64,000 nt of DNA from Comamonadaceae bacterium (lineage in GTDB: Bacteria; Pseudomonadota; Gammaproteobacteria; Burkholderiales; Burkholderiaceae_C): NCBI GenBank assembly GCA_027486755.1, contig JAIXOM010000054.1, positions 186,001-250,000 on the forward strand, written 5' to 3'. The position numbers and the translations under genes were made by a program. Numbering within the stretch: the first letter of the stretch is position 1; each line of letters begins with the position of its first letter. The notes beneath the pieces were generated by a model. The model was given only the letters and a program-made list of their open reading frames with translations, ran no database searches and was not told where the DNA came from. Below are positions 22,200-31,095 of this stretch, piece after piece.

Positions 22200-22589
22200 G
22201 CTAGGGCCTACAGTCCATCATATGGTGCAGGAATTGATGGGGGCTGGCATGCGCTCTGCTAGCCTTGCCGAGGACGCAGCTTCGCCTATGGGTCGGGGTA
22301 CTCTGCTTGACAGGCATGGCGCTCTGGGAGAGGATATTGCCCTGGGAGAAATAAAGTTTCTCAATAGGAAACTTTCGAACCATTATATGTTGCCACGCTT
22401 GGCCCAGACACGCCCTCACCTGGAGCCTTTTTTCAATGACAAAGACCCACGAGCTGCCATGCTGGGCCCGGTGAAGATCACCGCACCGCCGTTGAAAACT
22501 CATTGGGTGAGTGAACTTTGTTTTGGCATTCCATCTGGGACGGCCCATGGGCTGACTTGCAGACCCCTGAATAGAGGAGACCTAAAGCC
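22200..22589. other. divergent intergenic region with inverted and direct repeats
   Basis: This 390-bp non-coding region lies between the hydroxyacid dehydrogenase (minus) and the TauD operon (plus). It holds a perfect 8-bp inverted repeat (22353-22375) and two CTGGGAGA direct repeats (22324-22331 and 22342-22349). No protein-like reading frame is convincing on either strand. It should carry promoters for both directions, but none could be assigned with confidence. Confidence 0.6.
22353..22375. promoter_or_regulatory. 8-bp inverted repeat, candidate operator
   Basis: AAAGTTTC and GAAACTTT are exact reverse complements separated by TCAATAG. The site is 215 bp upstream of the TauD ATG. The IclR regulator of the island (28260-29081) is one candidate binder. 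This is inferred from position only. Confidence 0.4.
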
Positions 22590-23456
22590 ATGAGCATCTC
22601 CGTTACCCGGCTGTCCTACGCACTGGGCGCCGCCGTCACCAATGTGGACCTCTCCCAGGAGCTCGATGCGGCCACGGTGGCGGCCATTCGTCAGGCTTGG
22701 CTGGATCATCTGATCTTGGTTTTTCCGGGGCAGGATATCTCCCCGGCCGAGCAGATCCGCTTTAGCCGCTACCTGGGACCGGTCGAGGAATACCCGCTGC
22801 ACCACTATCGCCTGCCTGGCCATCCGGAAATTTTTCATCTGAGCAATGTGGGTGATGACGGTCAGCTTGGCAGCGCGCAGATGGCCAACCTCGGGCGCCA
22901 TTGGCACTCGGACCTGTCTTTCACCGCCCATCCGGCTATGGGCTCCATGCTGCGCTGCAAGCAGATTCCTGACTACGGCGGCACCACCTGCTTTGCCAAC
23001 CAGTACATGGCCTATGAGCGGCTGTCGCCGACCTTTCGCGCGCTGCTCGATCCGCTCCAAGCGGTGCATGAATTGTTCTCCAAGACGCCCAACCTCAAGG
23101 ACCTGGACCAAGGCCAGGTCAAGGACCTCAAAAAGGGCAATCCCCGCATAGCCCAGCCCGTGGTGCGCACGCACCCGGAGACCGGGCGCAAGGCGCTGTA
23201 CGTGTCCGAGGCCCTGTGCAGCGATGTTGTAGGCATGAGCAGGGCCGAAAGTACGGCGCTGCTTGAGTTGTTGTTTCAGCACCAAACGCGGGTGGAGTTC
23301 ACCTACCGCCACACTTGGAAGCCCAATGACATCGTGCTGTGGGACAACCGCTGCGCGCTGCATATGGCCGTGCCTGACAACGATCATTTACAGCCGCGCG
23401 TGATGTACCGCACCACCATCAGCGGAACTCCTTGCGGCACTCTCCTCGACGCCTGA
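22590..23456 (+). CDS. TauD/TfdA family 2-oxoglutarate-dependent dioxygenase
   Basis: A 288-residue Fe(II)/2-oxoglutarate dioxygenase. The facial triad is visible as HxD in HWHSDLSF near residue 106 and a distal His in DNRCALHMAV near residue 255, followed by the Arg that holds 2-oxoglutarate (PRVMYR). Family members cleave taurine, 2,4-D and other sulfonates or ethers by hydroxylation. It has an AGAGGAGA Shine-Dalgarno before the ATG. It is the first gene of a five-gene plus-strand operon with a CoA ligase and hydratase, so it probably opens the pathway by removing a side group. The substrate is unknown. Confidence 0.92.
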   Translation: MSISVTRLSYALGAAVTNVDLSQELDAATVAAIRQAWLDHLILVFPGQDISPAEQIRFSRYLGPVEEYPLHHYRLPGHPEIFHLSNVGDDGQLGSAQMANLGRHWHSDLSFTAHPAMGSMLRCKQIPDYGGTTCFANQYMAYERLSPTFRALLDPLQAVHELFSKTPNLKDLDQGQVKDLKKGNPRIAQPVVRTHPETGRKALYVSEALCSDVVGMSRAESTALLELLFQHQTRVEFTYRHTWKPNDIVLWDNRCALHMAVPDNDHLQPRVMYRTTISGTPCGTLLDA

Positions 23457-23482
23457 ATTCAAATCCTGAACACGAAAGCACC

Positions 23483-24661
23483 ATGAGCACCCAAACCAAG
23501 CAAGCCGCACAGAACGATGAACAAGGTCTGGTCGCCCGCAGCATGGGCGGCGACGAGGCCCTGGCAGAAGCCCGCTCCCTGGTGGGCATGCCGATCCGCG
23601 TGGAGCAATGGAACTATGAGGCCGGTCGCGATGTGATCCGGCATTACGCTTGGGGCATAGGCGACGACAACCCTTTGTGGAGCGACCCCGAATATGCCAA
23701 AGGAACACGCTTCGGCGGCATCATCGCCCCGCCCACTTTTTTCTTCGGCGTCTTCGACGCCGTGGTCGCGCCCGGCCTGGAAGACATTCAGTGGTATTAC
23801 TCGGGCATCGAAGCTCAATTTTTGCTGCCTATCCGCCGCAATGATGAGATCGTGGCCACCGCTGAATATATCGACGCCAGGCCGCTGCAGGGCAAGCGTG
23901 TCAAGAATATGCTCGTGCAGACCGGTGAGGTGCTCTACACCAACCAAAACGGCGAGCTGGCCACTCGGGTCTTGTCGCACACCTTTCGGGTTCCGCGATC
24001 GGGCGCAGAGGGTGGCCTGGACTATGAGCCTCGCCCCAAGCAGGAATACACGCAGGCGCAGCTCGACGAGATCATGAACGCCCAACTCAATGAGTTTGTG
24101 CGTGGTGCCAAGACGCTCTATTGGGACGATGTCCAGGTCGGCGAGAGTCTGCCGGGCACGGTGCGCGGACCCATCAACCAGATGGACATGACCACCTACT
24201 ACGCCGGCGCCCCCGGCACCTCGGGCTACAAATCGACCAAGCTCAAGTGGAAGTACACCCACTGGGCCCGCACTTCGCCCGAGAAGCTGCCCAACAACTA
24301 CGACAAGTGCTATTACGGCGCCAAGGTGCTGCCCAGTATTGGCCATCAGGACGCGGCGGTGGCCGTCAAGCAGCTGGGCATGCCTGGCCCGTATGACAAC
24401 GGGCCGCAGCGCTGCGGCATGCTGGCCACCTGTGTGACCAACTGGATGGGTGACGATGCTTGGCTGCGCACCTACAGCACACGCATCAAGCTGCCGGTGA
24501 TCTTCGGCGACACCACCTATTGCAAAGGCCGCGTCAAGGACAAGCGCCTGGAGGACGGGCGGGGCATTGTTGAGCTCGAGCTGTGGACCGAGAACCAGCT
24601 CGGAGAGGTAACCATGAGCGGGCAGGGCACGGTGGAGCTGCCGCGTCGCCAGGCCGCCTGA
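23483..24661 (+). CDS. MaoC-like double-hotdog hydratase/dehydratase
   Basis: A 392-residue protein with an N-terminal FAS1-type dehydratase hotdog (residues about 50-190; HYAWGIGDDNPLWSDPEYA, GIIAPPTFFFGVFDA) and a C-terminal MaoC-like domain (residues about 220-390). Such proteins hydrate or dehydrate enoyl-CoA or acyl-ACP substrates. The D-x-N-P element in the first domain fits the catalytic region. The ATG at 23483 is chosen, as an upstream in-frame start would extend into the dioxygenase gene. It lies 26 bp after the dioxygenase and 15 bp before the CoA ligase, so it likely works on the CoA ester made next door. Confidence 0.88.
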   Translation: MSTQTKQAAQNDEQGLVARSMGGDEALAEARSLVGMPIRVEQWNYEAGRDVIRHYAWGIGDDNPLWSDPEYAKGTRFGGIIAPPTFFFGVFDAVVAPGLEDIQWYYSGIEAQFLLPIRRNDEIVATAEYIDARPLQGKRVKNMLVQTGEVLYTNQNGELATRVLSHTFRVPRSGAEGGLDYEPRPKQEYTQAQLDEIMNAQLNEFVRGAKTLYWDDVQVGESLPGTVRGPINQMDMTTYYAGAPGTSGYKSTKLKWKYTHWARTSPEKLPNNYDKCYYGAKVLPSIGHQDAAVAVKQLGMPGPYDNGPQRCGMLATCVTNWMGDDAWLRTYSTRIKLPVIFGDTTYCKGRVKDKRLEDGRGIVELELWTENQLGEVTMSGQGTVELPRRQAA

Positions 24662-24676
24662 ACACGCCCTGAGCCC

Positions 24677-26185
24677 ATGAACTTCGCCCTTTTCCTGGAC
24701 ATGAAGGCCCGGGGCGACCCGCAAGGGCTGGCCGTGGCCGATCACCGCTGGCGCCTGAACTGGCGCGAGCTCGAATACCGCGCCTCGCAGTTGGCCAATC
24801 TGCTGAAGGCCCGCGGCCTGCGACGCGGCGACCGCATGGCCATCTACCTGCCCAACCGGGTCGAAGCGGTGATTGCCCTGCTCGGCTGCATGAAAAGCGG
24901 CGTGATCGCTGCCCCCTTGAACTGGCGCCTGGCGGGTCAGGAGCTGCACAAGGTGCTCGGCCATTGCGCACCGGCTTGCATCCTCACCACACAAGAGAAA
25001 GCAGAGCTGCTCCAGCTGCCAGCAGGGGCAGGCGTGCTCACGGTGGACGAAAAGGCCGGCAGTGGCAGCTTTTGGCTGGCTCTACAGGACAGCCCCGGCG
25101 TCTTTGCCACCGTGGGCTGCCAAGCCGGTGATGTGGCCAGCTTGCTCTACACCTCGGGCACCACCTCCAGCCCTAAGGCCGCCATTCATACCCACGGCAT
25201 GCGCGTCGCCGTAGCTGGCGCGATGGCCGACTGCTTTGAGTTGTCCAGCCGCGACGTGGCACTGTGTCTGTCGCCGCTCTTTCATACCAGCGGCACCAGT
25301 GTGTTCGCCAATGCCTTGTTTGCGGGCTGCCCACTGATCTTGCAAGAGAAGTGGAACCTGCAGGACTTCGTGCGCCTGGTGGCCGAAGAAGGCATCACCT
25401 TCATGCACTTGATAGGCACCTTGCTGGTGGACATAGCCGCCGCGCCGGAGTCGGTGTTTGAGCCCCTGCGGGGCCGCTCGCGCATGCGCTTTACCTGGGG
25501 TGGCGGCCATGCGATTGCGGCTGAGAAATTCGAGGTCTTCGAGCGTCGCGTCGGCGGCATCTTCCTGCTGGGCTACAGCCGTACCGAAGGCGGACTGACC
25601 TACAACCCGCTGGACCGTGCGGCCCGCAATTTCAGCGACAACGGCCTGCCCAACCGCAACAGCTCGGACATCGCTATCCTCGACCCGGTGACCCAGCAGG
25701 CCTGTGCGAAAGGCGTGACGGGCGAGGTTTGCTTTCGCGGCGACGGCGTCTCGCCAGGCTACTGGGACGGCCCCTATCTGCGCGTGACCCCGCCTTATGA
25801 AGGCGGCTGGATGCCCACCGGCGACAGCGGCTTCATGGACGAGCACGGGCGTCTGCATTTCCTCGGGCGTGGTGACCACATGATCAAGACCGGCGGAGAA
25901 AACGTCTTCCCCGAGGAGGTGAGCGCGGTGCTGCTCAAGCTGCCGGGTGTGGCCGACGCGGTGGTGGTGGGCGTGCCCGACGAACGCATGGGCCAGCGCG
26001 TGGGCGCCCTCATTGTGCGCAGCGACCCCGCGCTGGCACCAGCGGGCATAGAGCAGGCCTGCCGCAGCGCCCTGGCCGGCTACAAGATCCCGCGCGTCAT
26101 TGCCTTTACCGATGAACTGCCCAAGCTGGGCAGCGGCAAGGCCGATATGAACGCCTGCCGCAGTTTGTTGCTGGAGCTGGCATGA
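24677..26185 (+). CDS. AMP-dependent acyl-CoA synthetase/ligase
   Basis: A 502-residue ANL-superfamily ligase that activates a carboxylic acid with ATP and CoA. It has the phosphate loop LLYTSGTTSSPKAAIHTH near residue 157, the A5 motif GYSRTEGG (instead of YGxTE) near residue 296, the A7 TGDSGF and A8 region FLGRGDHMIKTGGENV near residue 395, and the catalytic lysine in PKLGSGKADMN near residue 483. Its neighbours suggest a non-fatty, possibly cyclic or sulfonated acid. It overlaps the SDR gene by 4 nt (ATGA). Confidence 0.93.
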   Translation: MNFALFLDMKARGDPQGLAVADHRWRLNWRELEYRASQLANLLKARGLRRGDRMAIYLPNRVEAVIALLGCMKSGVIAAPLNWRLAGQELHKVLGHCAPACILTTQEKAELLQLPAGAGVLTVDEKAGSGSFWLALQDSPGVFATVGCQAGDVASLLYTSGTTSSPKAAIHTHGMRVAVAGAMADCFELSSRDVALCLSPLFHTSGTSVFANALFAGCPLILQEKWNLQDFVRLVAEEGITFMHLIGTLLVDIAAAPESVFEPLRGRSRMRFTWGGGHAIAAEKFEVFERRVGGIFLLGYSRTEGGLTYNPLDRAARNFSDNGLPNRNSSDIAILDPVTQQACAKGVTGEVCFRGDGVSPGYWDGPYLRVTPPYEGGWMPTGDSGFMDEHGRLHFLGRGDHMIKTGGENVFPEEVSAVLLKLPGVADAVVVGVPDERMGQRVGALIVRSDPALAPAGIEQACRSALAGYKIPRVIAFTDELPKLGSGKADMNACRSLLLELA

Positions 26186-27042
26186 AGCCGCAGACTGAAG
26201 ACGTCTGGTTCATCACAGGCGCCACCTCCGGTCTGGGCGCGGCCTTGGCCGAGTGGGTGTTGCAGCAGGGTCACCGAGCCGTCGTGACCGCGCGTGATGT
26301 GCGCACGCTCGGCCCCTGGGTCGAGGCGCATGGTGGGCGCTGTCTGGCCTTGCCGCTCGATTTGCTGCAGGGCGCAGACATTGTCCCTGCGCTGCAACAG
26401 GCGCTAACGCGCTTCGGACGCCTGGACGTGCTGGTCAACAACGCCGGGCGTGGCTATATGACGGCCATTGAACACGCGCGGGATGAAGACATCCGCAGCA
26501 TCTTTGAGCTCAATTTCTTTGCGATGGACAGGCTCACCCGCGCTGCGCTGCCTGGGCTGCGCGCGCAGCGGCGCGGTCATATCGTTAACATCTCCTCCAC
26601 CGGGGGCTTGGTGGGGCGTGCCGGCTCCGGCTTTTACGCTGCCACCAAGTTCGCCATGGAGGGCTATTCCGAGGCCCTGGCGCAGGAGCTCGCCCCGCAC
26701 GGCGTGGGCGTGACCGTGGTCGAGCCAGGGTCTTTTCGCACCCGCTTTGCTGATGCGCTGCTGCAAGGCAGTGTCCGTGATTACGAAGAGACCGCAGGCG
26801 CGCGCCTGCAGGCTGTGCTCCGTAACACCGGGCGTCAGCCCGGCGATCCCGAGCAGGGGGCCCGCTTGATCTACGAGGCTGTCACCTGCCCCTCACCACC
26901 GCTGCACCTGCCTTTGGGGGCTGGCACGGTGGGCGTGTTTCGTGACAAGGCCAAGGCCCTGATGCGCGACTTTGAAACCTGGGAAGCAGGCGCTGCGGCG
27001 ACCGAGCATCCCGCCCATGAACCGCAAGGAAACAAGCCATGA
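26182..27042 (+). CDS. short-chain dehydrogenase/reductase
   Basis: A 286-residue classical SDR. It has the NAD(P) motif TGATSGLG near residue 12, NNAGRG near residue 93, catalytic Ser in NISSTGG, and the Tyr/Lys pair in FYAATKFAMEG. The extended C-terminus and the sequence IVNISSTGGLVGRAGSGFY resemble the oxidoreductase subgroup that acts on hydroxyacyl or bulky alcohols. It is translationally coupled on both sides by ATGA overlaps, which makes it a core step of the five-gene operon. Confidence 0.92.
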   Translation: MKPQTEDVWFITGATSGLGAALAEWVLQQGHRAVVTARDVRTLGPWVEAHGGRCLALPLDLLQGADIVPALQQALTRFGRLDVLVNNAGRGYMTAIEHARDEDIRSIFELNFFAMDRLTRAALPGLRAQRRGHIVNISSTGGLVGRAGSGFYAATKFAMEGYSEALAQELAPHGVGVTVVEPGSFRTRFADALLQGSVRDYEETAGARLQAVLRNTGRQPGDPEQGARLIYEAVTCPSPPLHLPLGAGTVGVFRDKAKALMRDFETWEAGAAATEHPAHEPQGNKP

Positions 27043-27815
27043 ATGCCGATATGCCCCCGCCCAGACCTGCTGCGCCGGCGGGTATGTCGCCCGACGAATG
27101 GGAGCAGCGGCTGGATCTGGCCGCTTGCTACAGGCTGTTCCACCATTTCCGCTTCACCGACCTGATCTACAACCACATCTCGGCCCGGGTGGGTGGCGAG
27201 CAAGAGCATTTCCTCATCAATCCCTACGGCCTGATGTACAACGAGGTGACGGCCAGCAGCCTGGTCAAGGTGGATGTGGACGGCCGGGTCATCGAGGACC
27301 CCTTGGGCCTGGGCATCAACCCCGGCGGCTTTACCATCCACAGCGCGGTGCACCGCGCGCGCCCAGACGTGCTGTGTGTGATGCACACCCACACCGCAGC
27401 TAGCGTGGCAGTGGCGACCCTGGAGTGCGGCCTGCTGCCGCTGACCCAGCATGCGATGCGCTTTGCCGGGCGCATCGCCTATCACGACTATGAGGGCATT
27501 TACTTCACCGACGATGAGCGCCAGCGCTTGCAGGCCAATCTGGGCCAGCGCATGGTCATGCTGCTGCGCAACCACGGCACCCTGGTCTGTGGGCGCAGCA
27601 TTGCCGACGCCTTTGACACCATGTACTACCTCGAGCGCGCCTGTCAGTTGCAAATGACGCTGCTGGCCAGCGGCCGCAAGCTGGTCGAGCCTGCGCCGGA
27701 GGTGGCCGAACAGGTGGCCTCGGTCTTCGAGTCGCCTACGCGCAAGGGCGCTCAAAAGACTTGGCCGGCCATGCTCAGGCTGCTCGCGCACGAGCAGCCG
27801 GACTACCAGCAGTAG
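27039..27815 (+). CDS. class II aldolase/adducin family protein
   Basis: A 258-residue zinc-binding protein. It has the metal ligands MHTHT near residue 114 and RNHGTLVCG near residue 184, and the N-terminal FHHFRFTDLIYNHISARV. This length and layout match the adducin-like aldolase subgroup common in Burkholderiales catabolic clusters. It could cleave or decarboxylate the product of the pathway. It is the last gene of the plus operon, 2 bp from the convergent CMD gene. Confidence 0.9.
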   Translation: MNADMPPPRPAAPAGMSPDEWEQRLDLAACYRLFHHFRFTDLIYNHISARVGGEQEHFLINPYGLMYNEVTASSLVKVDVDGRVIEDPLGLGINPGGFTIHSAVHRARPDVLCVMHTHTAASVAVATLECGLLPLTQHAMRFAGRIAYHDYEGIYFTDDERQRLQANLGQRMVMLLRNHGTLVCGRSIADAFDTMYYLERACQLQMTLLASGRKLVEPAPEVAEQVASVFESPTRKGAQKTWPAMLRLLAHEQPDYQQ

Positions 27816-27817
27816 GC

Positions 27818-28234
27818 TCAGCCCTTTTGCGCCTTCTCCAGGCTGGCAATGTAGTCGACCACCTTGTAGCCGGTCATGCCCCAAGTGGTGACGCCGCAGA
27901 CATGCATGACCTGCATACAGGCCTCGGCCAGCTCACCGGAAGTCATGCCGGCCTTGAAGCCCGCATGGCCGTGGTTCTTGGCGCCATCGAGGTTGCCGGT
28001 CACCACGTCAAGTACCGTGTAGAGCAGCTCCTTGGTCTTGATGTCCAGGTGGGCGCCCTCGCTGGTTGAGCGGTACACCCCCTCGCGAAAGCGCAGATAG
28101 CCGACGAATTGGTCGGGTGCATATTCCATCATGGCCCGGATAGGTTCGGGCAGATTGCCCAGGGTTTCCATGAAGTGGGCCTTGCCCTTTTCCACGGCTT
28201 GCTGCATTTCTTGTTGGCGTTCGTTCTCGCTCAT
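27818..28234 (-). CDS. carboxymuconolactone decarboxylase family protein
   Basis: A 138-residue AhpD-like fold protein. The conserved segment KTKELLYTVLDVVTGNLDGAKNHGHAG carries the family His residues, but the CxxC redox pair of AhpD is absent, so it is closer to the PcaC-like side. It has a strong AAAGGAG Shine-Dalgarno before the ATG. A longer in-frame start overlapping the IclR gene is rejected. It is the last gene of the large minus operon. A role in ring-derived lactone or acid decarboxylation is possible but unproven. Confidence 0.88.
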   Translation of the reverse strand: MSENERQQEMQQAVEKGKAHFMETLGNLPEPIRAMMEYAPDQFVGYLRFREGVYRSTSEGAHLDIKTKELLYTVLDVVTGNLDGAKNHGHAGFKAGMTSGELAEACMQVMHVCGVTTWGMTGYKVVDYIASLEKAQKG

Positions 28235-28259
28235 CGCGGCTCCTTTTAAAAAAATCGGA

Positions 28260-29081
28260 TCAGTGGGCCACGGCCGCATGGCCGTGGGGATAAACGGTGC
28301 AACCTACGCGCTGCGACAGCACGCGGCAGGCCCCGTGCAGGGCGTCGATCAGCTGCGCCTCCTGGTTCGCGGGGACCACATGGCTGGGAAAGGCCAGACC
28401 CAGCGTGCCCAGGGGCTGCCCGCCGCTGCCGTAGACGGGTGCTGAAATCACACCGAGGCCGGGCGCGGTCTCCCCGCGCTGCACCGAATAGCCCTCCTGG
28501 CGGGCCAGCTCGACCCGTTTTTCGATCTCTTCGAAGTCGGTGATGGTGCGGTCGGTGAATACCGGAATTTGTTGCTGGCGCAGCCGGCGCGCCCGCTCAG
28601 GGTCCATGGTGGCCAGCAGCACCCGGCCTGAGGAGGTGGCGTGCACGGGCAGCCAGGTGCCGGCACGCCAGCCGGTGTCCATGAACAGAGGGCCTTCGAT
28701 GCCCAGCAGATAGAGCACCCGGTCGCCGTCGAGCACCGACAGGCGGGCGCTGTGGCCGGTGGACTCCACCAGGTCGCGCATCACCGGCATGGCCCCGCGG
28801 CACAGGTTGTTGAAGTTGAGGTAGCGCGACCCTAGCGCGTACAGGCGCGAGCCCACCTGGTAGCGGCGCGATTCATTGTTTTGCGTGAGCAGTCCGAACT
28901 CAGCGAAGGTCGCAAGGACCTTGGAGACCTGGCTTTTGGACAACTTGCAGCGCTCGGCCAGCTCGCCCACGCCAAAGTCCTGCTGCTCTTCGCAAAAAGC
29001 CATCATGACCCGCAGCGCCGAGCGCAGCGACTTCATGCCTTCGGCGTCGGCCGTCCCTTCCTTGAGCAGCTCTTCGTTCAC
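28260..29081 (-). CDS. IclR family transcriptional regulator
   Basis: A 273-residue regulator. It has an N-terminal winged helix (LRSALRVMMAFCEEQQDFGVGELAERCKLSKSQVSKVL) and a C-terminal effector-binding domain (WLPVHATSSGRVLLA; EGYSVQRGETAPGLGVISAPV; GTLGLAFP). IclR proteins control aromatic and glyoxylate pathways as activators or repressors. The start is GTG, forming a 4-nt GTGA overlap with the iron-ADH stop. It probably controls both the minus operon that contains it and the convergent plus operon. Confidence 0.93.
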   Translation of the reverse strand: MNEELLKEGTADAEGMKSLRSALRVMMAFCEEQQDFGVGELAERCKLSKSQVSKVLATFAEFGLLTQNNESRRYQVGSRLYALGSRYLNFNNLCRGAMPVMRDLVESTGHSARLSVLDGDRVLYLLGIEGPLFMDTGWRAGTWLPVHATSSGRVLLATMDPERARRLRQQQIPVFTDRTITDFEEIEKRVELARQEGYSVQRGETAPGLGVISAPVYGSGGQPLGTLGLAFPSHVVPANQEAQLIDALHGACRVLSQRVGCTVYPHGHAAVAH

Positions 29082-30307
29082 CACGCGGCCTCCAGCAGGG
29101 CCATCACCGCATCGGCAGAGTCGGTGCGGCGGGGATTGAAATAAAGGCCCCGGTCGGACATGGTGTCCTGCGCGATGGCTGCCAGCAGGCTGCGGTCCAG
29201 CCCGGTGTCGCGCAGGCGGGTGGGCACCTGGGCCAGTCGCTGCAACTCGCGCACCTGCGCAATAGCGGCCAGCGCCATCTCGGGTTCGGTGCCGGGCGTC
29301 ACACCCAGTGCGGGCGCCATGGTGGCCAATTCGCGCTCGCAGACCGGCAGGTTGTAGGCCATGGCGTGGGGCAACATGACCGAATTGGCCACGCCGTGCG
29401 ACAGGCCGCCGCGCGCGCCCAGGCAGTGGCAGACGGCGTGGTGGATACCGACCCGCGCATTGGAGATCACCATGCCCGAGAGGTGGGCGGCGGTGAGAAC
29501 CCCGGCGCGCGCGTCCACGTCGGCAGGATCTTGCGCCATGCGTGGCAAGGACTGGCGAAACAGCCGAATGCTGTGCAGTGCCAGCGCATCAGAGATCGGG
29601 TTGCGCAGCCGCGAATACAGGCCTTCGACCGAATGCGCCAGCCCGTTCATGGCGGTGGTGGCCATCACCCGCACCGGCACTTCGACGTTGGCCTCGGGGT
29701 CCAGCACGATCAGGCGCATGGCCAGGGTGTTGTCCCAGAACAGCAGCTTGCGGCCCTGCGCGTCGCGCACGCCCAGGCCGGGCGTGACCTCGGCCGCGGA
29801 GGCTGTGGTAACAACCGCAGCCAGCGGCAGCTTGGGCGCCGGCAGTGGTTTGGGAAAGAACTGGTCGGGCGGAATGAAGCGGCTGGCGTGCTCCTCTAGA
29901 CGGCCGCCCTCGCCCAGCAAGATGGCGATGGCCTTGGCGGTGTCGGAGGCGCTGCCACCGCCGACAGCGAGCAGACCATCGACGCGCAACTCACGCGCCA
30001 GCTCGGCGCCGCGGGTGACCATGTCTACCGAGGAATGCTCGACCACCTGGTCGTACACCGTGATGGCGCGCGGGCCCAGTGCTGCCATCACGCGCTCGAA
30101 CAAGCGGCTTTTGCGCGTGTTGCCGCCGCAGACCACCATCACGCGCTCGCAGCCGAGGGTGGCCATCTCGGTGCCCAGGGTATCGACCACGCCCGGGCGC
30201 AGCAAGACCCGGGTGCCGGTGTTGCGGTAGTCCAGCCAGCCCGCGGGCAGCATGTCGGGGGCGCGCTGAGCGCCAGTGTCGGAGGTGGAGTCGGTCATGG
30301 TGCTCAT
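29078..30307 (-). CDS. iron-containing alcohol dehydrogenase, maleylacetate-reductase-like
   Basis: A 409-residue group III dehydrogenase. It has the NAD-binding GGGSASDTAKAIAI near residue 110 and the metal-binding His cluster HSVEGLYS ... GIHHAVCHCLGA ... SHGVANSVMLPHAM (residues about 225-295). The sequence pattern lies nearer to maleylacetate reductases than to butanol dehydrogenases. The ATG at 30307 overlaps the permease stop by 4 nt. Reduction of an oxo-acid derived from ring cleavage would suit the operon, but the substrate is unproven. Confidence 0.9.
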   Translation of the reverse strand: MSTMTDSTSDTGAQRAPDMLPAGWLDYRNTGTRVLLRPGVVDTLGTEMATLGCERVMVVCGGNTRKSRLFERVMAALGPRAITVYDQVVEHSSVDMVTRGAELARELRVDGLLAVGGGSASDTAKAIAILLGEGGRLEEHASRFIPPDQFFPKPLPAPKLPLAAVVTTASAAEVTPGLGVRDAQGRKLLFWDNTLAMRLIVLDPEANVEVPVRVMATTAMNGLAHSVEGLYSRLRNPISDALALHSIRLFRQSLPRMAQDPADVDARAGVLTAAHLSGMVISNARVGIHHAVCHCLGARGGLSHGVANSVMLPHAMAYNLPVCERELATMAPALGVTPGTEPEMALAAIAQVRELQRLAQVPTRLRDTGLDRSLLAAIAQDTMSDRGLYFNPRRTDSADAVMALLEAAW

Positions 30308-31095
30308 TGCTTGGGGGTCCATGGCTCATGGGCGGCGGCGTCCCAGAACACCGTCTTGCGGTGCGCCCAATCGGCGAGCAGGTACAGGCTCACGCCGACG
30401 ACGCTGAGCACCACCAGGATGGCAAACACGCCCGGCGTGTCCAGCTTGAACATCAGCTGGCTCATGAGATAACCCAGCCCGGCCTCGGCGCCCACGAATT
30501 CGGCGGCGATGGCGCCCAGCAGTGCCAGCACCACCGAGGTTTTCATGCCGGCAAAAATGTAGGGCGCGGCGCTGGGCAGGCGCACCCAGATCAGCTCGTC
30601 CCAGGCGCCGCCCTTGAGCGATCGCATCAGGGCGATGCGGTCGCTCTCCACGGCGCGCAGCCCGACAATCACATTGACCAGCACCGGGAAGATGGCCACG
30701 ATCATGGTGATGAGGATCTTCGACTCGATGCCAAAACCCACCCAGATCATCATCAGCGGTGCCAGTGCGATCTTGGGCATGGTCTGCAGGGCCAGCAGAT
30801 AGGGATAGACCATCACCTCGAAGGTGCGCGACAGCGCGATCGGCGTGCCCAGCGCGATGCCAAAGCTCACGCCCAGTGCGTAGCCTATGACCACCTCCTG
30901 CGCGGTCACCGCCAGGTGCTTGCTGTAGACGCCGCTCTTGAAGCCTTGAATGATGGCGTTGAGCACCTCGCTGGGCTTAGGCAGGATCAGCTGTTGGATC
31001 TTGAAGACGTTCACCGCCGCCTCCCAGGTGCCAATGAGAACGACAAAAAGGAGCAGCGGCGCGAGGATGCGGAAGGCCTTGCTGTTGGGGTTCAT
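30304..31095 (-). CDS. ABC transporter permease, NitT/TauT (SsuC) type
   Basis: A 263-residue inner-membrane permease with about six transmembrane segments. It has the EAA coupling loop VESDRIALMRSLKGGAWDELIWVRLPSAAPY near residue 160. It belongs with the ATPase directly upstream and the Tat-exported binding protein at the start of the operon. Starts upstream of 31095 would run through the ATPase gene and are rejected. The ATGA overlap with the ATPase stop fixes this one. Confidence 0.94.
   Translation of the reverse strand: MNPNSKAFRILAPLLLFVVLIGTWEAAVNVFKIQQLILPKPSEVLNAIIQGFKSGVYSKHLAVTAQEVVIGYALGVSFGIALGTPIALSRTFEVMVYPYLLALQTMPKIALAPLMMIWVGFGIESKILITMIVAIFPVLVNVIVGLRAVESDRIALMRSLKGGAWDELIWVRLPSAAPYIFAGMKTSVVLALLGAIAAEFVGAEAGLGYLMSQLMFKLDTPGVFAILVVLSVVGVSLYLLADWAHRKTVFWDAAAHEPWTPKQ

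Noticed and set aside
23459-24994. A 511-codon minus-strand frame opposite the MaoC-like and CoA ligase genes
   Set aside because: The translation is a His/Gln/Val-rich low-complexity shadow, while the plus-strand genes have clear motifs.
26934-26950. parS-like GTGTTTCGTGACAAGG within the SDR gene
   Set aside because: Only the left half matches parS and the central ACGT is absent.
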